A stretch of DNA of 64,000 bases from Pseudorasbora parva (taxonomy: Eukaryota > Chordata > Actinopteri > Cypriniformes > Gobionidae), in assembly GCF_024679245.1 (NCBI RefSeq), contig NC_090177.1, positions 27,740,675-27,804,674 of the forward strand, in the 5' to 3' direction. The position numbers and the translations under genes are program-made. A model generated the notes under the pieces. That model was not told the origin of the DNA. It made no database searches and was given only the letters and a program-made list of their open reading frames with translations. Positions 50,438 to 62,961 of the stretch are shown in pieces. Position 1 is the stretch's first letter. Each line of letters starts with the position of its first letter.

Positions 50438-51880
50438 ACAGTCACTGACAAAAGTCTTGTCGCTTGTGTACAAATTGACCTAAAGTGCCGCTGAAATATA
50501 TTTCTAATCAAGATTTTTTTACAAGAAATGGCTCATTTTAATCCCACCAGCTTTTGTGATAATGTTTCAGTGAAAAACTAAACTTTCAAAAAGTATTCTA
50601 ATATTCACAGCTTGGTAAAGCCCATTGAGTCAATTTTTGCAAAGACATAAGTGTTGTCACCTTGTCATATGAGCTTCGCCTGTGACTAATATTGGATCAA
50701 TTAGGTCTCAAGTGTGTATAAAAAGAACCCCAGTACAGTAGACCTTCACATCAACTGCAACTAGACCTCTGCAAACATGCCTAAGATTCACCCTGAGACT
50801 AAAGTTTTGATTATCAAGAGGCTGAAGACCAGATCCACTGCTGATGTGGCAGACACCTTCAATGTGTCTCAGCGTCAAGTACAGAGGATAAAAAAAAGAT
50901 TTGAAGAGACTGGAGACGTTTTTGACAAGCCCAGGTCAGGCTGACCCCGCAAGACAGCTGGTCGAGAGGACCGTTTGTTGGCCAAGGCCAGCCCATTTTC
51001 CACTGCAGCAGAGCTCCACGAGACCTGGTCACCTGAAGTCCCTGTGTCAACCAGAACAGTTTGTCGGATTCTATCTCGAAATGGCCTCCATGGTCGAATC
51101 AGTGCCCAGAAGCCAGCACTAAACAAAAGACAATTGAAAAACCGTGTGGCATTTGCCAAGGCCCACAGCCTGCTAAAAGGATGGATGCAGGAAAAGTGGC
51201 AGAAGGTGGATTTTTCAGATGAATCTTCTGTTGAATTACACCACAGTCGCCGCAAATATTGCAGGAGACCTACTGGTGCCCGAATGGATCCGAGATTCAC
51301 CCAGAAAACAGTGAAGTTTGGTGGCGGAAAAATCATGGTCTGGGGTTACATCCAGTATGGGGGTGTGCGAGAGATCTGCAGGGTGGAAGGCAACATCAAT
51401 AGTCTAAAATACCAAGAAATCTTAGCTACCTCTTATATTCCCAACCATAAAAGAGGCCAAATTCTGCAGCAGGACGGTGCTCCATCGCATACTTCCATCT
51501 CCACATCAAAGTTCCTCAAGGCGAAGAAGATCAAGATGCTCCAGGATCGGCCACCCCAGTCCCCAGACATGAACATCATTGAGCATATGTGGGGTAGGAT
51601 GAAAGAGGACGCATGGAAGACGAAACCAAAGAATATTGATGAACTCTGGGAGGCATGCAAGACTGCTTTCTTAGCTATTCCTGATGACTTCATCAATAAA
51701 TTGTATGAATCCTTGCCAAACCGCATGGATGCAGTCCTTCAAGCTCATGGAAGTCCTACAAGATATTAAATTTGGATCTCACAGCACCACAACTTAATTT
51801 GCTGACATATTTTTGTATTTGCAGTAAATTTGTTCCATTTCTGTATAGGCGACAAAACTTTTGTCTTGCCAAAATTTGAC
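50438..51880 (+). mobile_element. Tc1-like DNA transposon, nearly complete (right limit approximate)
   Basis: It begins next to a TA run with CAGTCACTGACAAAAGTCTT. Near the right end, CGACAAAACTTTTGTCTTG (51849-51867) is the inverted counterpart of the GACAAAAG..TTGTCG core. The true right terminus could lie as far as the TA run at 52041. One transposase frame fills the interior. Confidence 0.75.
50777..51769 (+). pseudogene. Tc1-like transposase with a single internal stop
   Basis: From ATG 50777 (MPKIHPETKV) to TAA 51769 the frame is 331 codons, close to the usual 330-345 for Tc1 transposases, with one TGA at 50942-50944 (codon 56). The stop sits where the linker GRPR motif is expected (sequence reads SG-stop-PRK). 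Downstream, 264 codons are open from ATG 50975. DDE residues are all present: Asp148 in SDES, Asp234 in QQDGAP, Glu269 in IIEHMWG, giving DD34E spacing. The N-terminal helix-turn-helix (TADVADTFNVSQRQVQRI) is intact. Other copies elsewhere in this genome may be active; this one is not expected to make full-length protein. Confidence 0.88.
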
Positions 51881-52515
51881 CTTTCTGTCTTGATTAAATG
51901 ATAAATATTTTTTTCTGTGAAAATTATTTATTTCAGTGCATTAAACATCATTTGGGAGGGTTTTAGCTTTTCATATGAGCTATTTCTAACACCAATGAAT
52001 TAATTAAAAGTCAGGTTAATATCAGGTATTTCTAGAAAATATATATATATATATATATATCAGTTTATATTATATATATCAGTTCCTCACACAAAGCATT
52101 TATACTTAAGTGACTAAATGATCAATTATATACTCTCGATTTGTATCAGCTACTTTTATGCTGCTTTTTTTTGAAGTGTCACAAACCTGGTCACTAAAAA
52201 AACAGAACAACTTGGACATCTCTTATTTTTGTTCCATGAAAGAAAAAGAATCATACGAGTTTAGAATGACACTATAATCATTTGGGTGAATTATTCCTTT
52301 TACATAAGTATACAAACCTCAGACACCTTAGTGTGAGCAACTGTTTAAGACGCACGCAGGCCCGCACGCAAACAGAGAGACAACATGTCTAGTGATCTAT
52401 GGGGTGGAGATGGACGCGGTGTCCTGTCGTGTGGGTAAGACACGTCCTGGGACACAGGAATCAGAAGGGGGTGTTTTTGTGTTCTGTTTTAATCAACTTC
52501 CTCTCTGTGCCACAG
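51881..52515. other. no gene seen
   Basis: TA run at 52041-52060; 52225-52300 resembles the right end of a TTCACCC element. Nothing else. Confidence 0.4.
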
Positions 52516-52618
52516 AACTTCCTGTGCCTGTTCCGTGAAAGGAGACCCACCAACTTCCCTCCACCTCTAAACCGGAATGAGTGTGTGCATGTGCACGTGG
52601 GTGCCCATCATGCATATC
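52516..52618 (+). other. exon-like segment of unknown gene
   Basis: Pyrimidine-rich CTCTCTGTGCCACAG precedes it and GTAAGTTA follows. The frame NFLCLFRERRPTNFPPPLNR is open in phase 0. No family recognised; chance cannot be excluded. Confidence 0.2.
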
Positions 52619-55394
52619 GTAAGTTATTGCCACCTGCCACACTATACATTCTCTCTCTCTACAGCCTGTAGTCATTAAGATCATTTCAGTGTTTGTCTAC
52701 AGTGTGTAACTGTTAAATTGTAGCCACTTCATTATGTTCAGTGGGATTTGGGTATCAATGCATTGCAAGTTGGCCAAACATATGGGTCAATGACATGATG
52801 CTTAACGGATGACCTGGAAATGTATTCAAAATTATATTAAAAATGTTGTTTATACATTTGAACACACCTCTTGTTTTTTTTTTTTTTTTTTTTTTTAAGT
52901 AATTAATTAATTGAAATGAATTTTGATATTTAATCAAGATAAAGTAAAAAATGCCAGAGTGATACTGTCTTGATATCATAATGAAGAAAAAAACTTCAAT
53001 GAAAGAATGGAATTGTTGAAAATAAAACATTAAGTAGGCCAAAATTATATATATATCAATTTTACTCAGGACATGCTAGCTGGCAACATAGGATTCCATT
53101 CTTTATGCTAAGCTAAGCTAGCGGCAACCCTGCCAAACTAAAACAATCCATTCACTGACACAAAAATGCATTTGCCCACATATCTAAATGTTGGAAAGAA
53201 GTTGAATAAGCCCTTTTCTAAAAATGGTGGAGTGTTCCTTTAAGATGTGGGGAAAAAAACTTAAAAATATATTTTAAAACATTTTGGGAAATAATTATTA
53301 AAATGTGTACACACGTTTTCACGATGTGAGATATCATGTGGTTCAACTACATAAAAAAAATCTAGTGTTATTCATGAATTAATCATTTGTTATTTGAATA
53401 TATAAAAATATTTGCCAAAAACAACAATTTAAAAATATATTTCAAACATTTTTGGAAATAATTAAGATGCGGTGCACACGTGTTTTCAAGATGTAAGATG
53501 TTATGCGACTCCATAGAAATTTAGCGTTATTCATGAATTAATATTTTGTGATATTTGTATTCATGTGTGAGGATATATGTTATTACTTCTTACTTGATGG
53601 TTGCACCAAATTAGATGTTAAGGTCTATTCAATTAAAACTGTTCTATTAAAGAGGTATAAAAGTTATTTAAGACACATTAAACCAAAACGGAACACAAAG
53701 ATTACATTTTCTAGGAGCTTAGCACGTTTACACTATTTTATGACATTGGCCCACAGGCTTTCATACAGCCACCAGCCCATAACACTCAAGCTCAGCCTTT
53801 GTCACTTCACTGAAGGGCAAACAGGGAGCGTCTGGATCGGTGAGGTCACCTGTGACCTGAAAAACGCATGTGACAGATTAAAAGATTTTAAATCTATGGC
53901 ACGTCCAAACAAAAGTTCTAATGATTTAGGATATGGGCTTACATTTACACATAACGTGAAATATATCTATTTATGCTACAGTAATTTTCCATCATTAGAA
54001 ACGAAGAAATGGTGACTTGTGGATCTCTGTGTTAAGATTACAGTATTCTTTGGGGATTGGAAACCAAAGCTCCCCTGTTCCCGACCCCGGTCCTGTATCT
54101 TTCTTTCGCTCTCCCCTTCCTCTCTCGTTCTTGTTTGATGTCACTGTAAGTGGAGTCTCTGGGTGGGCTTGGACGGTATCGGGTCTTGGACTGACTGACT
54201 GCTCCATCATGTTGTTTTCTGGCAACACTACAGACAAATGATCAAGACACATCCATTCCTTTGCTCCGTAGCGGAACAGAGCGGTCTGGATATGCCATGT
54301 GCTGTTAAACGGCAACGGTCCTGCTTTCCATCCCTCCTGTACTGGCAGGTTTAAAGACATACTGTTGAGATTATCAAAAGTAGTTTAAGAGCAGAAACAA
54401 CATCCCAGCTTCCAATGGGAAATCATTTATTACTGCCGGTGATGAGTGTGTGTCTGTGTGAGAGTGAGCTAGTGTGTTTTGTTTGTATCCAGCATCTCTG
54501 CAGTACGTGATAAAAATGTTAAGACGCATTCAGTTTGAGTTTAGATTGGCCATTTGTTTTGGTCGACCAGCATGCGTGTGATTTTGGTGCAGGTGAATTA
54601 CCGTAGAGGTCAATTAGACAGCGCCCTCTAGTGGCTCACTGCTGAATTGAGGTAAAGCTTGAACCATACAGCCACAACAGGATGATTCCAGTTTTATCGC
54701 ATGTGCTGTGTGAATTGATTTGAAGAAAGAATTTGGACTGGTTTGTTGAAAAATAAGAGTTAAGATGCTGACCTGCTGCTATAATATGTAAAGAACCTTT
54801 AAAAATCACCCTCTGTGATTCAAATCAAGCTAAAAAAAGAATCTGAGTATTAGGATTTGAAAACGTTATATAAAAGGAGCAGGAAATGTTTCACACTAAT
54901 TCTTGGTCACTGATCAAACAGTGACATTGGTTATGAGACTGGCGATCTTTTGTACAGTCTTACGAAGCTCGAGATCTGCTATACCAAATATTATATTGTA
55001 TATTTTTGTTACAATATTCATTTAAATATTTGACTCATTGTTATGCTGGTTGTGTTCAATGAGAAACAAATGCATTCCATTTGTATGATGCAAAATGTAA
55101 GCATCTTCACTAGTGGACTCAGAAGTTTGGATCCGTTGTGTAAATTATTTACATCTGTTTAATATTGCTTTGTTCGCAAAAAACAGGTAGCCCATTGTTC
55201 GTTCTTGCCATTTTATAATGGCTGAGCTTATTTCTGCGGCATGGACGTATTTGGAGTTACATAAACATTTATGCAGCAGTATTTTTTAAAGGGAGATTCA
55301 CCATGTCTTGTAAATCTGTCTCTTTCTTTGAAGTCTTATCTGGCTCGAGACATTGATCGTAGTGCTGGAGTGATCCTGTGGAATCCCAGTCCTC
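52619..55394. other. no gene assigned
   Basis: T23 run at 52874-52896. Frames at 53548-54015 (+) and 53995-54360 (-) are open for 155 and 121 codons but show no domain. GCGCCCTCTAGTGGC at 54621-54635 is a strong CTCF-core match. Confidence 0.4.
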
Positions 55395-55440
55395 TGTGTG
55401 TGTGTGTGTGTGTGTGTGTGCCTGTGTGTGAGTCTGTGTG
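55395..55440. repeat. GT-rich microsatellite
   Basis: (GT)13 followed by imperfect GT units. Confidence 0.9.
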
Positions 55441-55859
55441 TGTTCCTACACTATAAGGGGCCGGCAGAAGACCCTGCTACATATTTTACAGTTGAAAGAT
55501 TAAGTCATATCATTAGCCAAATTTAAAAGGTTAAAAACTAAATCTGTCTGTCTGTCTGTAATTTACTGCAATTGTGCAGACTTCAAATGTGTTTTATTTT
55601 TTATTTTTATTATTACTATTAATTTGAATAGCATTAACAATTCCTGCTGCATTTGTAATATTTAAAGGCAATCCCTGATGTTTTTGTTTTTTGTTTTTTT
55701 TATAGAAATCAAATTACAAACATTCAGGCATCACAGATATAAACAATATTAATACATCAAATAATTACATATAACATAATATAAGTAAAAAATTAAATAA
55801 ATTTAATTTATTATTTAATAACTTTAAATTTAAACAATTTAAGAGACTAAAAATAAATG

Positions 55860-56165
55860 TCAGTTTTAATTTGGAATAATTTGAAACATGGTCTTGATTT
55901 GAAAATTTTGATTTATAAATATGGAACTTAAATAATAAAACAAAGAGATTTGCAATATTACATAAACTCCTGTCTTTACAAAGTATGTAATAATCTGTTT
56001 CCCTTCAATTGTGATCGTATGTGTTGTTTTAGATGCTAGATCATTTTCAACACTTTTCCAGAATGTTATACAAAATGAACAACCATAAAGAGATTCTTGT
56101 TCGGTCTTACAAAAGCTACAATTATTATCAACAGGCTTGAATTTTGAGATAAACAAATTTGGGGG
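55860..56165 (-). pseudogene. fragment of an L1-type retrotransposon ORF2 C terminus
   Basis: The minus-strand frame contains NNCSFCKTEQESLYGCSFCI then TFWKSVEN, resembling the C-x2-C..E..C..FW zinc-knuckle-like tail of fish L1 reverse transcriptases. The histidine expected between the cysteines is lost, and no polymerase motifs lie in the window, so this is a short dead 3' fragment. Call rests on motif resemblance only. Confidence 0.4.
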
Positions 56166-56870
56166 GATATATATTATGCAGTATTTTTAAATATAATTCT
56201 CTAACTTTGTTTGTGATACAAAATCTAAAAGGAACAAGCTGGCAATCCCTGATCCCAAATCATTTGTGAGTAATGATGACTGGTTCCTGTGTAAATCCCA
56301 TAGGCCTATAGACTGTTTCAAACATGTGCTGCTACACCCCCCAGTGGACATAAAGCTGATCGCATCTCTGAGCAGTACAGTTTTATAGCATATTTGTGCT
56401 TTGCTTTTCAAACAGTGAAACTATTTTGCATAGATCTGTCGCTGTTTGCTTTAAATATTAACGTAGTTACTCTCTCTGGCCCTCTAAATCATTTATATGC
56501 GATCAAATAGTCATTTGCCGAACCCAGTGTAAACAGACACAAAGTTATGTTGTTATGGTTTGTTATATTCTCCAAATTATATCGAATAAATCCATAAGAT
56601 AACACATAGAGCTGGTTTAGTCTATAGTGGAATAGTGTGCTTATAAGCTCCACATGACTCTATTGCTGACTGCTCTGTCCTCATTGAGGCGGAGACCCAT
56701 GGCTCTCTGACTAGTCTCTGTCTAGTACTGCGGGATCAGAAATCAACAAACAGATTTTACCGGCATCTGTCTTGCTGCATTACATGGTATTGAATCGCTC
56801 ATTCTGGACCAGAGCCCTGCTGGTCCATCATATTTAATAAGCATAACAGTGAGCTGGCCTGTTAGTTATT
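56166..56870. other. no gene seen
   Basis: Nothing recognised. Confidence 0.4.
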
Positions 56871-56873
56871 TTA

Positions 56874-57965
56874 GTGCGTTTTCACACGTGAAAGTCCGCA
56901 CCAAGGTCCGAACCAAAGTTCGTGTTTGGACATTTGGTTCTTTTTGGTTTGCTTTCACATTGCAGTTATGTTAGCGCACCAAAGAACTTTACATGACGCA
57001 CTGGCGTCCTGTCGTCATCATCTATGTGGGCTGCATCTTAACATTGATTGGTTTGTTAGCGGACGTGCGTCTGACGTCAGTGTGTTGTCAATTCAGCGGC
57101 TAACTTTGACAAGAATGAATGAACAGACGCATCGTTGCCAATACTGTTAATATTATGGCTTTACTATCTGCAGCACCAACTATACTCGAGGCAAATTCAC
57201 CAAATGAACGTCCTCGTTGTGCAAACATTTTATCGGCGCCGACAGGAAAGGAGGAGCTCCTAGAAGATAGGCTTTTTAGCCAAACAATGTATTTTATTTT
57301 ATAGTTATGTTTAAATATTATAATGTCATTTTTAAATTTCATCTAGGCTATATTGATTATGAAACGTGCAGAGATGTGCAATATATGTCAAAGACATCGA
57401 GTCAGAAATAATTTTGACCACTTCATTAAGATTTGTTTTGTAGAAAGCTTTGTATTTTGTATCTTAATTTTAATAAATGTTTCATCGTTTGCCTGAATTT
57501 AATAAATAATAAATAATATAGCAGACAGCCCGTGACGGAGCGATCATTTGCGTTGCACATGAACTGGAGCGGTCTAATAAATAAACCGAAACTCATATAG
57601 TCAAGCAGAGCACGCTGTTCACGCGAGCTGACATGACTACACAAGCGGTTCTGTTTAAAATGCTGCGCGCTCCATCACTGCATGTGCTGTGAGTTTAATC
57701 TGTGTTTTTTCACTAATCCTACACCAGAACTTCCTGTAAATGGTCTGAAAGTCCAAACTATACAGAAAATGCTTTCACACAAGAAACGAACCGAACCTTT
57801 GTCCTGTTTGGTCCGGACCGAGACTACCTCTTTTCGTCGGACCAAATTTCGTCTGTTTGGTCTGGACCATGGTCCGAGGGAGGTTTCACACCTGTAATTT
57901 TGGTTCATACCAAACTGAAAAGTCCGAAAATCCGGACCAAACAAGGTAGGTGTGAAAGCACCTTT
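56874..57965. mobile_element. 1.1-kb inverted-repeat element with GTGC-TTTCACAC ends
   Basis: TAGTGCGTTTTCACACGTGA then AAGTCCG at the left is mirrored by GTAGGTGTGAAAGCACCTTT at the right; GGTCCGAACC and GGTCCGGACC motifs recur near the ends. TTA-type flanks would suit a Harbinger-like element (inference). No coding region recognised. Confidence 0.6.
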
Positions 57966-58229
57966 ATAGACCCAAGTTTTTTTTCATCCTCAACACTCTT
58001 TATCATGGAGTATTGAGAGTTGTGATCCCTAACATTAAATGCATTGGCCAGGATATATGAAGTGCGTCTCTGTGAGTCTGCACTTTTTTCTAGAGTGCTA
58101 TAAATGTATTATATATCCGTAATCTCATCATAAAATACTTTTGGGCCTTGTAATATCAAAGGTTTTGAGGCACGCTGTTCCAGGTACACCAGGCTCCACC
58201 CTCTCACTCTTCACTGTCTCCAGTTTTGT

Positions 58230-61200
58230 GTGTCCTCTCTGTTTGTAACAGAAGACCGGACCAAAACCGCACACCAGGATGAGATTCCCGGATCCATTCC
58301 AAGAGGATCTCTTCCCACCAGCGCACCTGCACCTTCACCTTCACCAGCGAGCACTTCCGGAAACAACACTGCTTCTTCTTCGTTGATGGAGTGCGCCAGT
58401 CCCATCCAGTTCCCTTCCAGTTCCCTTCCAGTTACCGCACTCCTCGACTCTGGGTCAGCCGGTAATTTTATCTCGGGGACCCTCTGCCACCAACTCAAAC
58501 TCCGCACGACCGCCACTCCGACTATTTACCAGATCCAATCGATAACCGGAAGACCTCTTGGTCGGAGGCAGGTCAGTCGCTCCGTCGGCATTCAAGTTGG
58601 TATCCTCCGCATGGAACGATTACATCTGCTGGTTCTAAAGGAGTCCACTGCTGACATCATCTTAGGGCACTCCTGGTTACTCCTGGAAGACGGGGGAAGT
58701 CCTGAAGTGGGGCAACACCTGTTTCCCGGACTGCTTCCCATCTCCACCGGTACGTCCCTCTTCTCGTTCCCAAAAACTCCATGTCTGCACCACATCCATC
58801 AAAAGCCCGGTAGAGCGATGTTCGGTGGATGTCCCGTCCTGTTACACCCCCTTCAGCGACATCTTCTGTCCCCAACGGCCTTCCAAGCTACCTCCCCATC
58901 AGCCATGGGACTGTGCCACTGATCTGCTGCCCGGTGAACCAGTGCCCAAAGGAAAGATCTAACCTCTCTCACTTCCGGAGGAGAAAGCCATGGAGCAAGG
59001 CTACATCCGTCCATCAACTTCCCCTGTTGCTTCGAGTTTCTTCTTTGTGGCAAAAAAGGATGGAGGCTTGCAGCCTTGCATCGATTACCGGGCACTCAAT
59101 AAACTCACCGTCAAATCCAGGTACCCCCTTCCTCTTGTCCCAGCTGCCCTGGAACATCTCCGTGGTGCCACTGTGTTCACGAAGCTGGACCTCTGCAACG
59201 TGTACAACTTCATCCAGATATGTGAGGGGGATGTGTGGAAGACCGCCTTTGTCACGCCCACCGGCCATTATGAATATCTAGTCATGCCGTATGGACTCGC
59301 CAACGGCCCTTCCGTATTCCAACATTTAAACTATGAGGTGCTCCGGGAGTTTCTCCATAAGTTCTTGCTGGTCTACATCGACGACATCCTGATCTACTCC
59401 CAGAGCCTGGCTGAACATCACCGACACATTGCGGAGGTCCTCCAACGCCTGAGGAGCGTCCACCTGTACCTGAAAGCCGAGAAGTGTACATTCCACCAGC
59501 CCTCAGTGCAGTTCCTCGGGTACAACATCGACCGCAGTGGCATCCGGATGGACGAGGGGAAGGTGGAAGCCGTCCGATCCTGGCCAACTCCATCCACTGT
59601 TAAAGAGCTCCAAAGATTCCTTGGCTTCGCCAATTTCTATCGACGATTCGTCCACCAGTACAGTACCATCTCCAGTCCACTCACCAGCCTCCTCCGTAAC
59701 AAGCCCAAGTCTCTGTCCTGGACTCCAGCTGCCAACGAAGCCTTCCAGACCCTGAAGAACACCTTCACCACCGGTCCCCTCCTCGTCCACCCCAATCTGG
59801 ATCTCCCTTTCATCGTGGAGGTGGACGCCTCCACCACAGGAGTGGGAGCGGTCCTTTCTCAGCAGCAGGGGAATCCAAGTCACCTCCATCCATGTGCCTT
59901 TTTCTCCCGCAAACTCAACCCCGCGGAAATCAACTATGACATCGGCAACTGTGAACTCTTCACCATCAAGCTGGCTTTGGAGGAGTGGAGGCAATGGTTA
60001 GAGGGCACCAAACATCCCTTTCTGGTTGGGGTGTGATGAGATCTTGTTCCAAGAGATCTCGCGAGACTAAACTGTGACGAGATTTCTCGTCGAGGTGAAA
60101 ATCTGTCTCGTCATATTCGTATGACCTGCCTGGTCATGAAGGAGTGTAAGGGTGAAGTTTATATTACGGTTCCACTCCAGTTTTTTAGAGAAATAAAAAC
60201 GATTTAATTCAGGTGGATAATCATAACAGTCGCTTTAATTCCATCAGCTTATCTAGAACGAGCTGTTCAGAGTCTTGCGAGCTGTTCGCAGCACTGATCA
60301 AGTGACGAGAAGATGAGCATGTTATGAGTGTCTGTTACATGTTAGGAAAGTTCAGCATGTGTTATGAGTGTGTGTGTGTGTGTTACATGTTAGTGAACGA
60401 CCGTGGTGGAGGATTCGTTGCGTAGCAAAAGCGGCAGACTTAAATTTTAAACTGCGCATTCAGCACCACCGCTGCCCAATCACAGAGTATACGCACAATC
60501 ACGAAATTGAAAGTAAAATGGAATGCGCATTTAAAACGCGTTTCAATAAGTTACTGCTGTTTGAAAGCAGCTCCCTGAGGTATGAAAATTTCTCCCAATA
60601 TTAAAACTATCTGGTTGTTTAACATCTCTTAGCTCTGTATCTGTATGCTTGAAGAAAAAAATGGTCTCTATTTGCACTTTGAATGTTAGGTTATAGTTAT
60701 GGTTATTGTTTGCACTTAATATCTATCATAGATTTTTAGGAAGGAGTTCAGGAGGAGAAAAGTTGAGCTCGTGCAGTTCTTAGGCCTGAAGAGACAATCA
60801 GGAAAGAGTACTGCTGTATTTTACTGTATATGGTAATTCATACTCAGATAGTAGAAATTAAATGACATTCATTACAAGATGATTAGTTAAAACATTTCAA
60901 ATGCACCTGAAAACAATTTTTAATTTGTAGTCATGTATTTCATCATTGTGGATTTCTTAAAAATACTATGTAAAAATCTTTTCTCGTTCTCATGAACCCG
61001 ATCTCGTGTCTCGTCTCGTCTCGTGAGATTAGTGTCTCGTCACACCCCTACTTTCTGGTACTCACAGACCATAAAAACTGAAGAGTTATCTCCGCGAGGC
61101 CAAACGCCAGGCGCGATGGCCGCTATTCTTCACACGGTTTCACTTCAACATATCATATCGACCTGGCGCTAAGAACATCAAGGCAAGCGCCCTTTCACGT

Positions 61201-61335
61201 ATCCATGTTCCAGAGGAGAACACAGAAGAACCAGAACCCATCCTTCCTGCGCAACTCTTCGTTGCTCCGATCACCTGGTCAGAAGAGACGCTGCCCTCTG
61301 CCAATGCCTCCACCCACGTTCTGCCGGTTTCCCTC
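58230..61335 (+). pseudogene. Ty3/gypsy retrotransposon pol relic (protease, RT, RNase H), interrupted
   Basis: 58230-58922 encodes an aspartic protease region with the catalytic DSG at residues 73-75 (LLDSGSAGNF) and later ILGHSWL. 58990-60036, in another frame, encodes reverse transcriptase with the YIDD catalytic box (129-132), KLDL upstream and [13 protein letters not shown], then RNase H with Asp279 (VEVDAS) and Glu322. A TAA at 58960-58962 lies in the RT frame just before this block. RNase H is cut at 60025 by a foreign element and resumes at 61059 (CTCACAGACCATAAAAAC), with a further one-base frame error. Pol sequence fades near 61335. No gag, integrase or LTR was recognised. Confidence 0.88.
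60026..61050. mobile_element. hAT-like non-autonomous element inside the gypsy relic
   Basis: CTTTCTGG occurs at 60018-60025 and again at 61051-61058, an exact 8-bp target duplication. The ends TTGGGGTGTGATGAGA and TCTCGTCACACCCCTA are imperfect inverted repeats. 1025 bp, with many TCTCGTC/GACGAGA motifs near both ends and no recognised transposase. Confidence 0.9.
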
Positions 61336-61337
61336 TT

Positions 61338-61561
61338 AACTTATATAGTGATGGCCGATTTCATAACACGTCTTCCTGAAGCCTCGGAGCTTAATGAATC
61401 AGCATATAGATTCATGATTCGAATCGCGTGTCAAACCACCAAATTGCTGAAATCATGTGACATTGGCGATCTATCTGAACTGCTGATTCGATACACTGAT
61501 TCATAACGCTCCGAAGCTTTATGAAGCTGTGTTCTGAAATTGGCCCATCACTATGTAAGTT
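61338..61561. mobile_element. miniature element with TAGTGATGG ends
   Basis: AACTTATATAGTGATGGCCG at the left is mirrored by GGCCCATCACTATGTAAGTT at the right; GAAGCCTCGGAGCTT and ATGAATC motifs extend the match inward. About 224 bp. Confidence 0.75.
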
Positions 61562-61802
61562 GTTATAGTTGTTGTTATTTGTTTCTCGTCGCTTCATAAA
61601 ATTATTGTAGAACCACTGTAGTGAGATTTGTAAGGCTTTGTAACAAACGTCTTTAGTGCCTTTATGGGTCTTAAGAGAGGAAATGACATTGTTGTCAATA
61701 AAGGTTTTTCTGAGCCATCAGATTTCAACAAAAATATCTTCATTTGTGTTCCGAAGATGAACAAAGGTCTTACGACAGAATTCTTGGGTGAACTAACCCT
61801 TT
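61562..61802. mobile_element. right-end fragment of a TTCACCC/TTAA element
   Basis: TTTGTGTTCCGAAGATGAAC, then AAGGTCTTACGACAG and GGGTGAACTAACCCT, matches the right arm at 39960-40065. The terminal TTAA has become TTAG. Confidence 0.65.
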
Positions 61803-61939
61803 AGTAAAGGTCTTCTGAAGCGAAGCGATGCATTTGTGTAAGTAAAAATATTCATATTTAACACGTTACAAAGTAAAATATCTAATTTCCACCAGGCCGC
61901 CTTCCATATTCAACTTACGTAAAAAGTGAAAAAGATATA

Positions 61940-62959
61940 GACTCACTGGCCACTTTACTAGGTGCACAGTACCAAGTCCACTTTTGCTTTCAGAACTGTC
62001 TTTATTATTCGTGGCAGGGATTCAACAAGGTGCTGGAAACATTCCTCAGGCATTTTGGTTCAGCATTGGCCTCACAGTTGCTGCAGATTTGTCAGCTACA
62101 CATCCATTTGTCAACCACATCCTAAAGGTGCCTTAGTGGATTGAGATCTGGTGACTGTAAAGGTCATTTGAGTAACCAGTTTTAACAACATTCTCAAACC
62201 AGTTTAAGATTATTTGTTTTGTGACATGGTGTATTATCCTGCTGAAAGTAGCCATCAGAAAATGGTATACTGTGGTCATAAAGGGATGGACGTGGCCAGC
62301 AACAATACTCAGGTCGCCTGCGGCATTTAAAAAATGCTCAGTTGGTACCAAGGGGCACAAAGTGTACCAAGAAAATGTCCCCCATACCATTACACCCCCC
62401 ATCAGCAGCCTGAACTTTTAATACAAGGCAAGATGAATCCATGCTTTCATGTTGTTTACGTCAAATCCTGACCCTACCATCTGAATGTTGCAGCAGAAAT
62501 CGAGACTTATCAGACCAGGCAACGTTTTTCCAATATTCTAGTGTCCAATATTGGTGAGCCTGTGCCGGTGTGGTTTTCTGATTTGCTTCAAGGTTCATCA
62601 TGTTCTGCATTGAGTTACTGTTGCCTTTCTATACGCTTGGACCAGTCTGGCCATTCTTCTCTGAACTCTGGCTTCAACAAGGCATCTCGGACCACTCTCT
62701 GTAAACCCGGGATGGTTGTGTGTGATAATCCCAGTAGATTAACTATTTCTGAAATACTCACCAGCCTGTCTGTCACCAACAACCATGCCAAAATCACTTA
62801 AATCCACATTCTGCTTAGTCTCTGCATCTGCTTAGTTTCAATTTCCGCAAATCATCTCAACCTGTCTTCATGCCTAAATGCATTGAATTGTTTCCATGTG
62901 ATTGGCTGATTAGATACATGTGGTTGAACAGGTGTACCTAATAAAGTGGCTAGTGAGTG
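61940..62959 (-). pseudogene. degenerate Tc1-like transposon
   Basis: ACTCACTGGCCACTTTACTA at the left mirrors TAATAAAGTGGCTAGTGAGT at the right, each outside flanked by TA (61938-61939, 62960-62961). Minus-strand frames give an N-terminal helix-turn-helix fragment (62615-62797, VSISEIVNLLGLSHTTIPGL) and a core fragment (62133-62402, GGVMVWGTFSW, HVHPFMTTVY). The second catalytic Asp motif is altered, and frames are broken, so it is inactive. Confidence 0.85.
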
Positions 62960-62961
62960 TA

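Noticed and set aside
53995..54360. 121-codon open frame on the minus strand, and the overlapping 155-codon + frame at 53548-54015
   Set aside because: No recognisable domain or homology, no introns or polyadenylation context; length is within chance for 64 kb.
58230..58922. Gypsy protease frame considered as a domesticated gag-pol host gene
   Set aside because: It is followed by a frame change, an in-frame stop and a transposon insertion in the same element, so it looks like ordinary decay.
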